Positions 11,501 to 19,910 are shown, counted from the first letter of the stretch. The stretch: DNA of 56,100 nucleotides from Chitinophagaceae bacterium (GCA_013696395.1 JACCYQ010000038.1:1-56100); one strand, 5' to 3'. Notes: generated from the sequence alone by a model not told the origin. Numbers and translations are program-made.

Positions 11501-12287
11501 TCAAACCAATGAAGAGATAAAATGGCCGCGTAATGATGAAATTGGCGTACTGGTTAAAGAATATAATAAGATGGTAGCAAAGCTTGAATACAGTGCGCAG
11601 GCTTTGGCTAAAAGTGAAAGGGAGGGTGCCTGGCGGGAAATGGCGCAACAGGTGGCACATGAAATAAAAAACCCTCTGACACCAATGAAATTAAGCATTC
11701 AGTACCTGCAGAAATCGATTGATAATAACCAGGACAATGTAAAAGATTTGGCAAACAGGGTAACTGAAACATTGGTAGAACAGATTGACCACCTGTCAAA
11801 AATTGCTGCTGATTTTGCGCAGTTTGCAAATATTGGTAATACCAAAATGGAACGCATTGACCTGCATGAAGTGATAGATTCACTGAAAGATCTGTATAAG
11901 ACAAACCCTGCCATAAATATTTCATGGTACCCGGTTCAGCAAAATTCCATGGTGATTGCCGACAGAACGCAGATGAACAGGTTATTTACAAACCTTTTAT
12001 CTAATGCTGCTGATGCCTGTGATGGGAAGAATGATTGCAGGATTGAAATCACAGAGACCAGATCCAATGGGCAGGTGCAGATCAATATTACTGATAACGG
12101 AGAAGGCATTCCACCTGAAATGCAGCATAAAATATTTACACCCAATTTTACTACTAAATCATCCGGTACCGGTCTTGGCCTGGCTATGTGTAAAAGTATT
12201 GTTGAACAGGCACACGGGCATATCTGGTTCGAAACAGAGCAAGGCAATGGCACAACTTTTCACGTTGTATTACCAGTTGCTAATTAA
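8532..12287 (+). CDS. Large polytopic NtrY-like sensor histidine kinase
   Basis: This 1251-residue inner-membrane kinase starts with GTG overlapping the mazG stop. An N-terminal span (about 13-33) is followed by a roughly 180-residue extracytoplasmic region. A block of about eight spans runs from 220 to 480. A second extracytoplasmic region (about 490-725) and two spans near 730-800 come next, then a third sensor-like region (about 800-945), a span near 950-970 and a HAMP region. The H-box VAHEIKNPLTP has His 1043. The N-box NLLSNAADACDG, G1 DNGEGIP and G2 GTGLGL are intact. The H-box and N-box resemble NtrY-type kinases, but no response regulator is adjacent. It overlaps convergent polX by 8 bp. 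Confidence 0.9.
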   Translation: MKYPLRNILMRSRSLLILALLLFALSLLFQQYFSPQTGIGNDRKNIEAYLHKQQQGFYDLMTDTFLLQKLVQRTESLEDFKSVQDLSFGVYIYAETINNDYQMVFWNNKLVIPEQETFNLPDSVYFQSLANGDYVAIKKSASLPGMTNRLMIFGMMPVKFQYYIETDYTHQTFAFSKNMNDRLRITNEVTAHPVKSLEGEVLFYLDQRATGNISSRDNITMAFRLSALILLLMYFHFTAEKLVKKKGPWSGIIFLTLALIILRLLIYLFPTLFNLRQFELFDPKIYGSTNVLNSLGDLLINSLLFCWIVVFAWSRLGSDEVEKKYHAASRWAIGIFALLSLVISTFILAGIIRSMIADSKISFDVTDFFSLSIYSVVGFAVLASLSLGYYYFTQFLFRFIIPAFAGMKVLIYFAIAVLGLLYNSFLSPVNLVQFNVPVLLWLVAYTWLLSQHNFVINHFRVNIAGILFWIFIFSLSISIIILTENRVKELKSRQVMAEKIAMENDPANEKQINVALTYIDNDFLLDNFDRFRDPYSNTILKDSIINFSYEGYRDRYRTRLYVFDQNFQPLYNEDPSSFETLNNIVQVQARATNVPDLYYYETAVDQFTYITRRHIRDTNDEMVGTFFIISTPKNYGTDILAPELFRRMNQTDPESSTIYSTAIYNRQVLVSPSNKYPFPIYLKDNEIPKSAFSQVVNGDFNELWYRGGNDKIVIIARKSNSFLETITLFSYIFCAFLFMVSIFQLASMILKTLVDRRSLKDIWQMNIRTQVHSTIIFVSVLSFTIIGIATISFFISRFNRNNSEKLSRTMRIMVNQMEEQVARYPVLDDVVKMYDSLSNDDLQTTIEGVAQIHDVEVNLYDLDGNMVLTSTDNIYRKGVLSSKMHPEAYYHLNRLRQIRHIQNEEVANLSYLSIYAPVRKKNGEAVAYLNIPYFTTLRDLNQEISNFLVTIINLNAFIFLIAGVVALFITNRITRSFLLISDKMREVNLNQTNEEIKWPRNDEIGVLVKEYNKMVAKLEYSAQALAKSEREGAWREMAQQVAHEIKNPLTPMKLSIQYLQKSIDNNQDNVKDLANRVTETLVEQIDHLSKIAADFAQFANIGNTKMERIDLHEVIDSLKDLYKTNPAINISWYPVQQNSMVIADRTQMNRLFTNLLSNAADACDGKNDCRIEITETRSNGQVQINITDNGEGIPPEMQHKIFTPNFTTKSSGTGLGLAMCKSIVEQAHGHIWFETEQGNGTTFHVVLPVAN

Positions 12288-13959
12288 TTCCTTTTCGTTT
12301 ATGCGTTTCCGTTAAATAAAATTCAAACCGGGCAAGACTGAAACTACTCAGGTTATTTTCTTTGGTTAACCCGGCTTTTTGTGCGGAAAGTACACCATAT
12401 CGGATATCATCAAAGCCTTCCAAATCATGTGCATCAGGGTCTAGGGAAATCATAACTTCTTTCTCCAGGGCATAGCGTATCCATCGCCAGTCCATATCCA
12501 AACGCCTGGGATGGGCGTTTAATTCAATGGCAACATAATTGGCGGCGCAGGCATCAATAATTTTTTTATGATCCACAGGATAACCGTTACGGCTTAACAG
12601 CAAGCGGCCAGTCATGTGGCCTAAAATGATCACATAGGGATTTTCAATGGCTTTGATTAAGCGGGTCATGGCTTTTTCTTCAGTCATTTTAAGGTTACTG
12701 TGTACAGAAGCAATGACGAGGTCAAAACTGGTGAGTATATCATCTGTATAATCAAGTGTGCCATCGTTCAGAATATCACATTCAATACTTTTAAATATTC
12801 TGAATGGAGTATACCGCGCATTTAGTTCGTCAATATATTGATGTTGTGCGATTATCCTTTCATGTGATAATCCCTTTGCATAAAAAGCGCTTTTTGAATG
12901 ATCTGAAATAACCAGGTATTCAAAATTTTTTTTAATAAGTTCTTCGGCCATTTCTTCGATAGTGTGAACGCCATCACTCCAGTTACTATGACTGTGAATC
13001 AATCCGCATACTTCAGGCAGGCTTAATGGAATGGGTAACTTTTTATTTTTTGCCAAATGAATTACTACAGGATCTTCCCTTAAATAAGCCGGAATATATT
13101 CGATCCCTGCCTGTTGAAATATAGTTTCTTCAGATTCAATTATTTTATTGCTTAAGGGAAATTCTTTAATCCAGGCTTCTAAAAAAGATTGACTGCAGCT
13201 ACTGGCAAAAACCTGTTGGTGGAAATGATCTTCAGCAGTCAGGTGAATTTTTATTTCAACATTTTCAACTCCCTTAAATAACTGGTGATCTTCACTTTCC
13301 TGAATCAGTTCAAAGTTATTTGAACTAAAAAATTCTTTTACAAATGAGTGTGGGGCAGTGGTGCACCATTCAATCAAATCAATTGTTTCCATTTGCCGCC
13401 TTATTAAGCCGGTTTGTTGGATTTTAAAGGATTTGAATTCCTTATTTAATGCTGCATCCATTTGCAGGGCATATTTTTCTATTTGTGCAAAAAGATAGCT
13501 ACCCTGGTTGTTCATATAAAATTCTATCGCATGGCTGATGTTTGTTTGCGTTTTCTCACCAAAACCTTTATACAACAAAAGCCGGTTTTCATTACATGCA
13601 TAAAGTAGTTCTCCTAAACTTTCTATTTCAAGTTGTTTCCAGATAACATTTATTTTTTTAGGGCCGATCCCTTTAATGTTCATCATTTCTAAAATACCGG
13701 GGGGCGTTTTTTGGATCATTGTTTTCAATGCTGAAAGTTCGCCGGTATCTAATATTTCAATGATCTTTTTGCCGGTGCTTTCACCAATTCCTTTTAAAGA
13801 AAATAATTTTTCGCGAGGAATATTACGGATGGGTATTTCGATCTTTTCTATGTTAAAAGCAGCTATTGAGTAAGATTTACTTTTAAAAGCGTTCTCTCCG
13901 TGAACATCCATCAATTTCGCTAAAAGAGAAAATTGATCCGAAATTTCATAATTTTCCAT
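12280..13959 (-). CDS. polX: PolX-like HhH-PHP protein with degenerate polymerase motif
   Basis: The protein has 559 residues from ATG 13959. The order matches bacterial PolX. An HhH/8-kDa region comes first (about 1-150, with LKGIGESTGKK and IKGIGPKKI), then a polymerase-like region (about 155-300), then a C-terminal PHP phosphoesterase (about 318-559). The PHP metal ligands are present: HSHSNWSDG at 322-330, ISDHS at 351-355, a later SVHSNL and DPDAHDLEGF. The polymerase signature is altered: RRQMETIDLIEW at 187-198 lacks the Gly and the second Asp of the usual ETxGDxD. The likely activity is a PHP nuclease or phosphoesterase with little or no polymerase activity. This is inference from motif loss. 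Confidence 0.86.
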   Translation of the reverse strand: MENYEISDQFSLLAKLMDVHGENAFKSKSYSIAAFNIEKIEIPIRNIPREKLFSLKGIGESTGKKIIEILDTGELSALKTMIQKTPPGILEMMNIKGIGPKKINVIWKQLEIESLGELLYACNENRLLLYKGFGEKTQTNISHAIEFYMNNQGSYLFAQIEKYALQMDAALNKEFKSFKIQQTGLIRRQMETIDLIEWCTTAPHSFVKEFFSSNNFELIQESEDHQLFKGVENVEIKIHLTAEDHFHQQVFASSCSQSFLEAWIKEFPLSNKIIESEETIFQQAGIEYIPAYLREDPVVIHLAKNKKLPIPLSLPEVCGLIHSHSNWSDGVHTIEEMAEELIKKNFEYLVISDHSKSAFYAKGLSHERIIAQHQYIDELNARYTPFRIFKSIECDILNDGTLDYTDDILTSFDLVIASVHSNLKMTEEKAMTRLIKAIENPYVIILGHMTGRLLLSRNGYPVDHKKIIDACAANYVAIELNAHPRRLDMDWRWIRYALEKEVMISLDPDAHDLEGFDDIRYGVLSAQKAGLTKENNLSSFSLARFEFYLTETHKRKGIN

Positions 13960-14000
13960 AGTGCAAATTAATATCATTGAGAGCAGCGTATAAAAAGAAA

Positions 14001-14022
14001 AAAGTCTCCCGAGGGAGACTTT
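14001..14022 (-). terminator. Rho-independent terminator of the H1-like gene
   Basis: A stem AAAGTCTCC / GGAGACTTT with a four-base loop lies 27 bp past the stop of the H1-like gene. Read on the minus strand it is followed by a T-rich run (TTTTCTTTTT). It ends the L21-L27-H1 transcription unit. Confidence 0.8.
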
Positions 14023-14048
14023 GTGGTATTTTTTTCAAAAAGTGATTA

Positions 14049-14258
14049 CTACTTTTTTGCAGCTTTCCGAGGAGCAGCTTTTTTTGCGGCTTTCCTTGGA
14101 GCGGCTTTCTTAGCGGCCTTCTTAGGAGCAGCTTTCTTTGCAGCTTTTCTAGGAGCAGCTTTTTTTGCAGCTTTTCTAGGAGCAGCTTTTTTTGCAGCCT
14201 TCCGGGGAGCAGCTTTTTTAGCAGCTTTTTTCGGAGCAGCTTTTTTTGCAGTTGCCAT
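14049..14258 (-). CDS. Lysine/alanine-rich histone H1-like protein of seven nonapeptide repeats
   Basis: This 69-residue protein is the start MATA, then seven exact-length nonapeptides KKAAP(K/R)KAA, then a final KK. It is about 40 percent Lys/Arg, has no acidic residue, and resembles the tail of eukaryotic H1 and of bacterial H1-like nucleoid proteins. Such proteins bind DNA or RNA non-specifically. The repeats correspond to 27-bp DNA repeats with variation at third codon positions, which argues for selection on the protein. It lies 89 bp downstream of rpmA on the same strand and upstream of a clear terminator. The opposite strand has an artefactual Phe/Ala-rich open frame. Confidence 0.85.
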   Translation of the reverse strand: MATAKKAAPKKAAKKAAPRKAAKKAAPRKAAKKAAPRKAAKKAAPKKAAKKAAPRKAAKKAAPRKAAKK

Positions 14259-14347
14259 GTTTTTTTTGAATTTAATGGTTAGTAAATAAAATACTCGACA
14301 GTAAAAATAATTTTTTTATTTAAACTGTCAAAATATTTTAAAAAAAA

Positions 14348-14614
14348 CTAAGCTGTGGCTTCTGCCTGCGATATGGAAACGAAAGTGCGGTTATTTTTTC
14401 CTTTGCTGAATTCAACAACGCCATCTGTTAATGCAAACAATGTAAAATCTTTTCCTACACCAACATTTTTACCAGGGTGGTAAACGGTGCCTCTTTGGCG
14501 AATGATAATGTTTCCGGTGATAACAGACTGGCCACCAAAAATTTTTACGCCCAGTCTTTTACTTTGCGAATCGCGGCCATTCTTTACACTACCTTCTCCT
14601 TTTTTATGTGCCAT
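14348..14614 (-). CDS. rpmA: 50S ribosomal protein L27
   Basis: L27 sits near the peptidyl-transferase centre of the large subunit. The 88-residue protein begins [20 protein letters not shown], so no N-terminal cleavage extension of the Firmicutes type is present. It contains the family core [19 protein letters not shown]. It follows rplU by 55 bp on the same strand, the normal L21-L27 pairing. ATG 14614 is the only sensible start. Confidence 0.98.
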   Translation of the reverse strand: MAHKKGEGSVKNGRDSQSKRLGVKIFGGQSVITGNIIIRQRGTVYHPGKNVGVGKDFTLFALTDGVVEFSKGKNNRTFVSISQAEATA

Positions 14615-14669
14615 GATATTTTAATTTAATTATGTTGAAATATAATTTACGGTTATAGCATACCGTTAA

Positions 14670-14972
14670 TTATGCAATCTCCGTCACTTTGATTTTCGTA
14701 TAATGAATACGATGACCCAGTTTTTTACGGAAACCCTTTCTTCTTTTGTGTTTAAAAGCAATCACCTTATCTCCTTTTATATGGTCAACGATCTCTGCCT
14801 GGATTTTAATCTTTACCGCATCGCCAATGGAAAGCTTTCCGTCATTATCGGTTAATAACACTTCGGTAAATTCTACTTTATCTCCGGCATTACCTTGCTG
14901 GTGAGGAACGAATAAAGTCTGATTTTTTTCTACTTTAAATTGCTGTCCGGCAATCTTTACTACTGCGTACAT
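14670..14972 (-). CDS. rplU: 50S ribosomal protein L21
   Basis: L21 binds 23S rRNA in the large subunit. The 100-residue protein begins MYAVVKIAGQQFKV and ends with the conserved KHKRRKGFRKKLGHRIHYTKI rRNA-binding region. The length is typical. It is the first gene of the unit rplU-rpmA-H1-like and is divergent from the GH3-family gene, with about 150 bp between them for both promoters. Confidence 0.98.
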   Translation of the reverse strand: MYAVVKIAGQQFKVEKNQTLFVPHQQGNAGDKVEFTEVLLTDNDGKLSIGDAVKIKIQAEIVDHIKGDKVIAFKHKRRKGFRKKLGHRIHYTKIKVTEIA

Positions 14973-15123
14973 AATTTCTGAAATTAGGGATGCAAAGGTA
15001 AGGGTAATAATTCATCTGGCAAAAGGATTGTAAAACTTTCAAAAACATCGTACAGCCACCAATCCTGTTCCAGTATATTTGTGTGCTTGTAGCCATATCG
15101 GGCCTCCGCTATCAGATATATAT

Positions 15124-16620
15124 ATGAAATTAAAATCTCTTTTTGCCAAGCCGTTTGCCTCTTACATACATAATAAGATACGTAAAAGCCTCAGTACTGC
15201 TGTTGAGGACCAGGAGGCGATTTTAAAACAATTAATCAAAACCGGTAAAATAACTGAATTCGGAAAAAATCACAATTTTCAGGATATATCCCAGGTGGAT
15301 GATTTTCGGAAGGCAGTGCCGGTGCGGGATTATGAAGCTTTCAAACCTTATATAGAAAAAATAAAGCAGGGCCGGCACAATGTGCTTTGGAAGGGCCAAC
15401 CTATTTATTTTGCTAAAACATCCGGTACAACCAGTGGAGTTAAATATATACCCATTACCAAAGATTCCATACCCAATCATATTAACACGGCTCGTAATGC
15501 CTTGCTTTGTTATATGGCAGAAAGTGGCAATAATGCGTTTGCAGATGGAAAAATGATATTCTTGTCTGGTTCGCCTGTTTTAGAAAGAGTAGGTAATATA
15601 CCAACTGGTCGACTAAGTGGCATTGTAAACCATCATATTCCAAATTATTTGAGAAAAAATCAACTGCCTTCTTATGAGACCAACTGTATAGAGGATTGGG
15701 AAACAAAGCTTGACCAGGTTGTTAAAGAAACAGTTGATACTAATATGACTCTCATCAGTGGCATCCCGCCCTGGGTTCAAATGTATTTTGACCGGTTAAT
15801 AGAATTAAAGGGTAAGAAGATTAAAGACCTGTTCCCGGATTTTTCCGTTCTTGTTCATGGGGGGGTGAATTTCCATCCTTATAAAACCAGGTTATTCGAA
15901 AGTATTGGTAAAGAAGTAGCCTCGATTGAAACTTTCCCGGCTTCTGAAGGATTTTTCGCTTTCCAGGATTCACAAAACCATGACGGTTTGTTGTTAAATA
16001 CTAATAGCGGAATATTTTTTGAATTTGTTCCAGCCAATGAAATTTTCCAGGAAAACCCCACGCGGCTATCTCTTTCAGAAGTTAAAGTAGATGAAAATTA
16101 TGCATTGATAATCAATAGTAATGCAGGCCTTTGGGGATATAACATTGGTGATACTGTTAAGTTTGTTTCATTGAATCCATATCGGTTAGTAGTTACCGGA
16201 CGTATCAAGCATTTTATATCTGCATTTGGTGAACATGTAATTGGAGAGGAAGTGGAGCAGAGCCTGATGGAGGTGGCTGCGGAAGAAAATGTTCAGATCA
16301 CGGAATTCACAGTTGCACCTGTTATAGGGAGCGATGGATCAAAATCCTATCATGAGTGGTTAATTGAGTTTGAAAAAAATCCAGAGGACATGAGCAGGTT
16401 CGCTTTGAAAGTTGATCAGCATTTGCGCAATAAGAATATATATTATGACGACCTGATAAGAGGAAATATATTATCTCCATTAAAAATAAATCCTGTAAAA
16501 AAGAATGGATTCATTGATTATATGAAATCCATCAATAAATTAGGAGGTCAGAATAAAGTGCCAAGATTAAGTAATGACAGGGCTGTGGCAGATCAGCTCT
16601 CCCGTTGGGCAGACAATTAA
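15124..16620 (+). CDS. GH3-family acyl-acid amido synthetase-like protein
   Basis: The 498-residue protein belongs to the GH3 branch of the ANL adenylating superfamily, known in plants for joining amino acids to hormone carboxylates. The ATP-binding motif FAKTSGTTSGVKYIP is at about 97-111. A second motif, YPASEG-like (ETFPASEGFFAF), lies near 270, and the hinge/C-lobe follows with GRIKHFISAFGEHV. ATG 15124 (MKLKSLFAK) fits the family N-terminus better than the upstream in-frame ATG at 15079. Bacterial substrates of this family are largely unknown. It runs into dxr with an 18-bp gap, so the two may be co-transcribed. Confidence 0.88.
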   Translation: MKLKSLFAKPFASYIHNKIRKSLSTAVEDQEAILKQLIKTGKITEFGKNHNFQDISQVDDFRKAVPVRDYEAFKPYIEKIKQGRHNVLWKGQPIYFAKTSGTTSGVKYIPITKDSIPNHINTARNALLCYMAESGNNAFADGKMIFLSGSPVLERVGNIPTGRLSGIVNHHIPNYLRKNQLPSYETNCIEDWETKLDQVVKETVDTNMTLISGIPPWVQMYFDRLIELKGKKIKDLFPDFSVLVHGGVNFHPYKTRLFESIGKEVASIETFPASEGFFAFQDSQNHDGLLLNTNSGIFFEFVPANEIFQENPTRLSLSEVKVDENYALIINSNAGLWGYNIGDTVKFVSLNPYRLVVTGRIKHFISAFGEHVIGEEVEQSLMEVAAEENVQITEFTVAPVIGSDGSKSYHEWLIEFEKNPEDMSRFALKVDQHLRNKNIYYDDLIRGNILSPLKINPVKKNGFIDYMKSINKLGGQNKVPRLSNDRAVADQLSRWADN

Positions 16621-16638
16621 TAATATCAAGCATTTGGA

Positions 16639-17808
16639 ATGAACACAGAGCATCAAATTAAAAGAATAGGCATATTCGGATCAACCGGTTCAATTGGCAC
16701 ACAAACCCTGGAAGTAATTGCGGCCCACCCCGATTTATTTTCGTCCGAAGTACTTACCGCCCGTGAGAATGACGAATTATTAATTAAACAGGCTTTAAAA
16801 TTCAATCCTAACATAGTAGTTATAGGGGATGAAAAAAAATACCAGAAAGTAAAAGAAGCACTGGCAGGCACCGATGTTAAAGTTTTTGCTGGTGAACAGG
16901 CTATGGAAGATGTGGCATCAATGGATGTATATGATTTGATGCTGGCGGCCATTGTGGGATATGCAGGATTGAAACCCACCCTTATTGCAATAGAAAATGG
17001 AAAAGCAATTGCGTTGGCAAATAAAGAAACTTTGGTAGTTGCCGGTGAAATCATGATGCAAAAGGCAGTGGAAAACAGGGCTCCAATTATTCCGGTTGAT
17101 TCAGAACACTCCGCAATTTTCCAATGCCTCGTTGGTGAAACCCGTAATAAAGTTGATAATATAATATTGACAGCTTCAGGAGGACCTTTCCTAGGCCGCA
17201 AACCAAACTACCTGGTTAATATAAAAAGAGAACATGCACTGCAGCATCCTAACTGGAGTATGGGCGCAAAGATCACGGTGGATTCCGCCACTTTGATGAA
17301 TAAAGGGTTGGAAATGATAGAGGCACGCTGGTTGTTTAATTTAAAACCTGAGCAGATAAAAGTGCTCATTCACCCCCAAAGCATCATCCATTCAATGGTG
17401 GAATTTGAAGATGGAAGTGTAAAAGCGCAACTTGGTTTACCCGATATGAAATTGCCTATTCAATATGCCTTATCATTCCCCCGTCGACTTTCCAATGATT
17501 ATCCCAGGCTCGATCTTAAAAAAATAGGCACCCTTACTTTTGAAGATCCGGATATCAAAACATTCAGAAATCTTGCTTTGGCAATTGAAGCATTGAATAA
17601 AGGTGGTAATCTCCCCTGTGTATTAAATGCAGCAAATGAAATTGCCGTTTTTGCCTTTCTGCGAAACAGGTTAGGATTTTTAGACATGACGGATGTTATT
17701 GAAAAGACCATGCAGCATGTTCCATTTATTGCATCTCCAACTTTGGATGATTATAGCGCCAGTGATGGAGAAGCCCGAAACTTTGCAGCAGACCTTATCC
17801 GGTTATAA
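16639..17808 (+). CDS. dxr: 1-deoxy-D-xylulose 5-phosphate reductoisomerase
   Basis: Dxr (IspC) rearranges and reduces DXP to MEP with NADPH, the committed step of the non-mevalonate isoprenoid pathway. The 389-residue protein has the Rossmann motif GSTGSIG at 14-20 and LANKETLVVAGE. It also has the metal/substrate site around VDSEHSAIFQCL, and the flexible loop and active-site block HPNWSMGAKITVDSATLMNKGLEMIEA. Length and all key motifs are normal. It lies directly upstream of rseP, as in many bacteria. Confidence 0.97.
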   Translation: MNTEHQIKRIGIFGSTGSIGTQTLEVIAAHPDLFSSEVLTARENDELLIKQALKFNPNIVVIGDEKKYQKVKEALAGTDVKVFAGEQAMEDVASMDVYDLMLAAIVGYAGLKPTLIAIENGKAIALANKETLVVAGEIMMQKAVENRAPIIPVDSEHSAIFQCLVGETRNKVDNIILTASGGPFLGRKPNYLVNIKREHALQHPNWSMGAKITVDSATLMNKGLEMIEARWLFNLKPEQIKVLIHPQSIIHSMVEFEDGSVKAQLGLPDMKLPIQYALSFPRRLSNDYPRLDLKKIGTLTFEDPDIKTFRNLALAIEALNKGGNLPCVLNAANEIAVFAFLRNRLGFLDMTDVIEKTMQHVPFIASPTLDDYSASDGEARNFAADLIRL

Positions 17809-17923
17809 CTTTTGTTTCATCTCCATTTTTTTAAATAATTGATAAAGCTTCATATGGATAGTTAAATTAACTGATATTTGCGCCTATATTTTTCATAAAA
17901 CAATCTGGTAAGGATCAAATTAA

Positions 17924-19276
17924 ATGATGTATTTTTTAGCAATCAACTGGACCGTATTCGCAAATAACCTTGGACAATTTATACTTGCTTTCTCCATTTT
18001 AGTCGTATTACACGAATTAGGTCACTTTCTACCCGCTAAATGGTTTGGCTGCAGAGTAGAAAAATTCTATCTCTTTTTCAATCCGGGATTTTCTTTATTT
18101 AAAAAGAAAGTGGGTGAAACTGAATATGGTATTGGATGGATTCCACTAGGGGGGTATGTTAAAATCTCCGGAATGGTAGATGAGAGCATGGATAAGGAAC
18201 AAATGAAGTTACCCCCTCAACCCTGGGAATTCCGCAGTAAGCCAGCCTGGCAAAGACTGATCATTATGCTGGGGGGTGTAATTGTAAATTTTATACTGGC
18301 CCTGATCATTTTTGCAGGGATCCTTTTTGTTTGGGGTGAAGAAAAATTACCTGCTAAGAACATGGTATATGGTTTAGCGGCTGATTCGTTAGCCACAACA
18401 GTAGGTATACAGGATGGCGATGTGGTTAAAGCGGTTAACAATGAGCCATTGGTTTATCTGAATACCCTGCCCAAAAGCCTGATGCTGACAGAAAAAGTAA
18501 CGCTGAATATTAATCGTCAAGGGCGGGACACTGTCATAACATTACCGCAAGGAACCATTTCAAAATTGACCAAAAACCAACGCAGCAATTTTCTTTCACC
18601 GCGTGTTCCCGTAATTGTTGATAGTGTTGGGGAATCAGCTAAAATACTGGAAGGCGATTTGAAAAAAGGAGATCAGTTAGTTGGTATTAACGGTCAGAAC
18701 TTTATGTTTTATGATGAGTTTGATGAAGTGAAAAAAAATTACAAAGGACAAGATGTGCAGTTATCCCTTATACGGAATAACGACACGGTGAGTTCACGGG
18801 TTAGTATAGACGAAAATGGTTTGGTTGGATTTATTCCGCGCAGCCCTGCCACTATTTTGGGTACTGAAAAAATTGAATATACATTCTTGGAAAGCATTCC
18901 TGCTGGTGCCAAATATGGCGTAGACCGGTTAAAGGATTATATGGAAGGTATTCGTTTGCTATTTGTTTCAGATGAACATAAAGTGCAGGATAACCTGGGT
19001 AGCGTTGTTAGTATTGGAAAATTATTTGGCGGCTATTGGGATTGGCATCGTTTCTGGACCATGACCGCTCTATTCTCTATCATCCTTGCATTTATGAATA
19101 TTTTACCAATCCCCGCATTGGATGGTGGCCATGCACTGTTTACTTTATATGAAATGATCACCGGTCGTAAACCCAGCGATAAATTTATGGAGTATGCACA
19201 AATGGTGGGAATGGTATTGTTGTTAGGATTAATGGCATATGCGTTGGGACTGGATATATGGAGGCTGTTTAAATAA
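17924..19276 (+). CDS. rseP: RIP site-2 metalloprotease RseP
   Basis: RseP cuts substrates, classically anti-sigma factors, inside the inner membrane. The 450-residue protein has the zinc motif HELGH at 30-34 in the first span and a beta-hairpin region with GWIPLGGYVKISGM. Two PDZ regions follow at about 140-210 and 215-290, then the C-terminal spans with NILPIPALDGGH carrying the third zinc ligand. Two adjacent ATGs (17924 and 17927) could both serve. It follows dxr after 115 bp. Regulated proteolysis could act on systems such as the sigma/barrel pair at 20.8-22.6 kb, but nothing here proves that. Confidence 0.95.
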   Translation: MMYFLAINWTVFANNLGQFILAFSILVVLHELGHFLPAKWFGCRVEKFYLFFNPGFSLFKKKVGETEYGIGWIPLGGYVKISGMVDESMDKEQMKLPPQPWEFRSKPAWQRLIIMLGGVIVNFILALIIFAGILFVWGEEKLPAKNMVYGLAADSLATTVGIQDGDVVKAVNNEPLVYLNTLPKSLMLTEKVTLNINRQGRDTVITLPQGTISKLTKNQRSNFLSPRVPVIVDSVGESAKILEGDLKKGDQLVGINGQNFMFYDEFDEVKKNYKGQDVQLSLIRNNDTVSSRVSIDENGLVGFIPRSPATILGTEKIEYTFLESIPAGAKYGVDRLKDYMEGIRLLFVSDEHKVQDNLGSVVSIGKLFGGYWDWHRFWTMTALFSIILAFMNILPIPALDGGHALFTLYEMITGRKPSDKFMEYAQMVGMVLLLGLMAYALGLDIWRLFK

Positions 19277-19462
19277 AAATTTAAAATTTAAAAGTCAAAA
19301 ATTGCGTGATACTTTAAAGCAAAATTGCAAAAGTTAATTATAAAAAGTTGCGTGGTATCTCAAATGTTTCTTTTACTTATTGCAGTTGAATTTTCGTAAA
19401 TTACATGTTGCTTCAAGTAATAAATGCAAAATTTAAAAAGCTAATAAGCAATAAAAACAGAC

Positions 19463-19492
19463 TTGGTTTTTAATTTTAAATTTTTACTTTTA
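19463..19492 (+). promoter_or_regulatory. Candidate Bacteroidota-type promoter of ssrA
   Basis: TTGG at 19463-19466 and TACTTTTA at 19485-19492 are 18 bp apart, close to the Bacteroidota pattern TTTG-N17-23-TAnnTTTG, with one mismatch in each box. The second box ends 9 bp before the mature tmRNA 5' end, which leaves a leader of a few bases for RNase P. The 225-bp gap after rseP is otherwise very AT-rich and shows no gene. Confidence 0.4.
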
Positions 19493-19501
19493 ACTTAACC
19501 T

Positions 19502-19873
19502 GGGGGTGTTTGGTTTTGACAGCATAGATCTTTGAGAGTGTAAGCATGCCGGGCGTTGCGTAATTAGCCCGATAATCTGAATACGAAAAATTCAAATGGC
19601 AATACTCAGTATGCCATGGCTGCCTAATCAGTGATTAGATAGTCATTAGGGCCGCTTGAGCAGGTTGTTCTGTTACCATGCTCCGCCGCCGACTCAACAA
19701 ACAAAACAGGATGCTGTAACCGAAGGCTGTGACGGTTACTTAAGAACATACAGCTAAGGAGATAATCGGTCGTTCGGTTTTCCAGTTATTTCCCGACACA
19801 ATAAACCGGAATAAGCATGTAGAAAGCTTTTGACGAATATGTTTGGACACCGGTTCGACTCCGGTCACCTCCA
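19502..19873 (+). ncRNA. ssrA: Transfer-messenger RNA (tmRNA)
   Basis: tmRNA rescues stalled ribosomes and adds a degradation tag. The 5' end GGGGGTG pairs with CACCTCC at 19866-19872 to make the acceptor stem. The T-arm is ACCGGTTCGACTCCGGT near the 3' end. The tag frame runs 19598-19627 and reads GNTQYAMAA then TAA, with GGC as the resume codon; the YAxAA end is the usual protease signal. The 3' CCA is not encoded (the discriminator A is followed by CA), so it must be added by the CCA-adding enzyme. It is a one-piece, non-permuted gene. Confidence 0.95.
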
Positions 19874-19880
19874 CAAAAAA

Positions 19881-19910
19881 GGCAGCGAAAATTTTCGTTG
19901 CCTTTTTTTT
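19881..19910 (+). terminator. Rho-independent terminator of ssrA
   Basis: A perfect-to-near-perfect stem GGCAGCGAAA / TTTTCGTTGCC directly follows tmRNA and is followed by eight T residues. It gives ssrA its own short transcription unit. Confidence 0.92.

Noticed and set aside
14023-14289. Phe/Ala/Leu-rich open frame on the plus strand that could look like a small membrane protein.
   Set aside because: It is the antisense of the Lys/Ala repeats of the H1-like gene, and the H1-like strand has the start, the terminator and the third-position variation.
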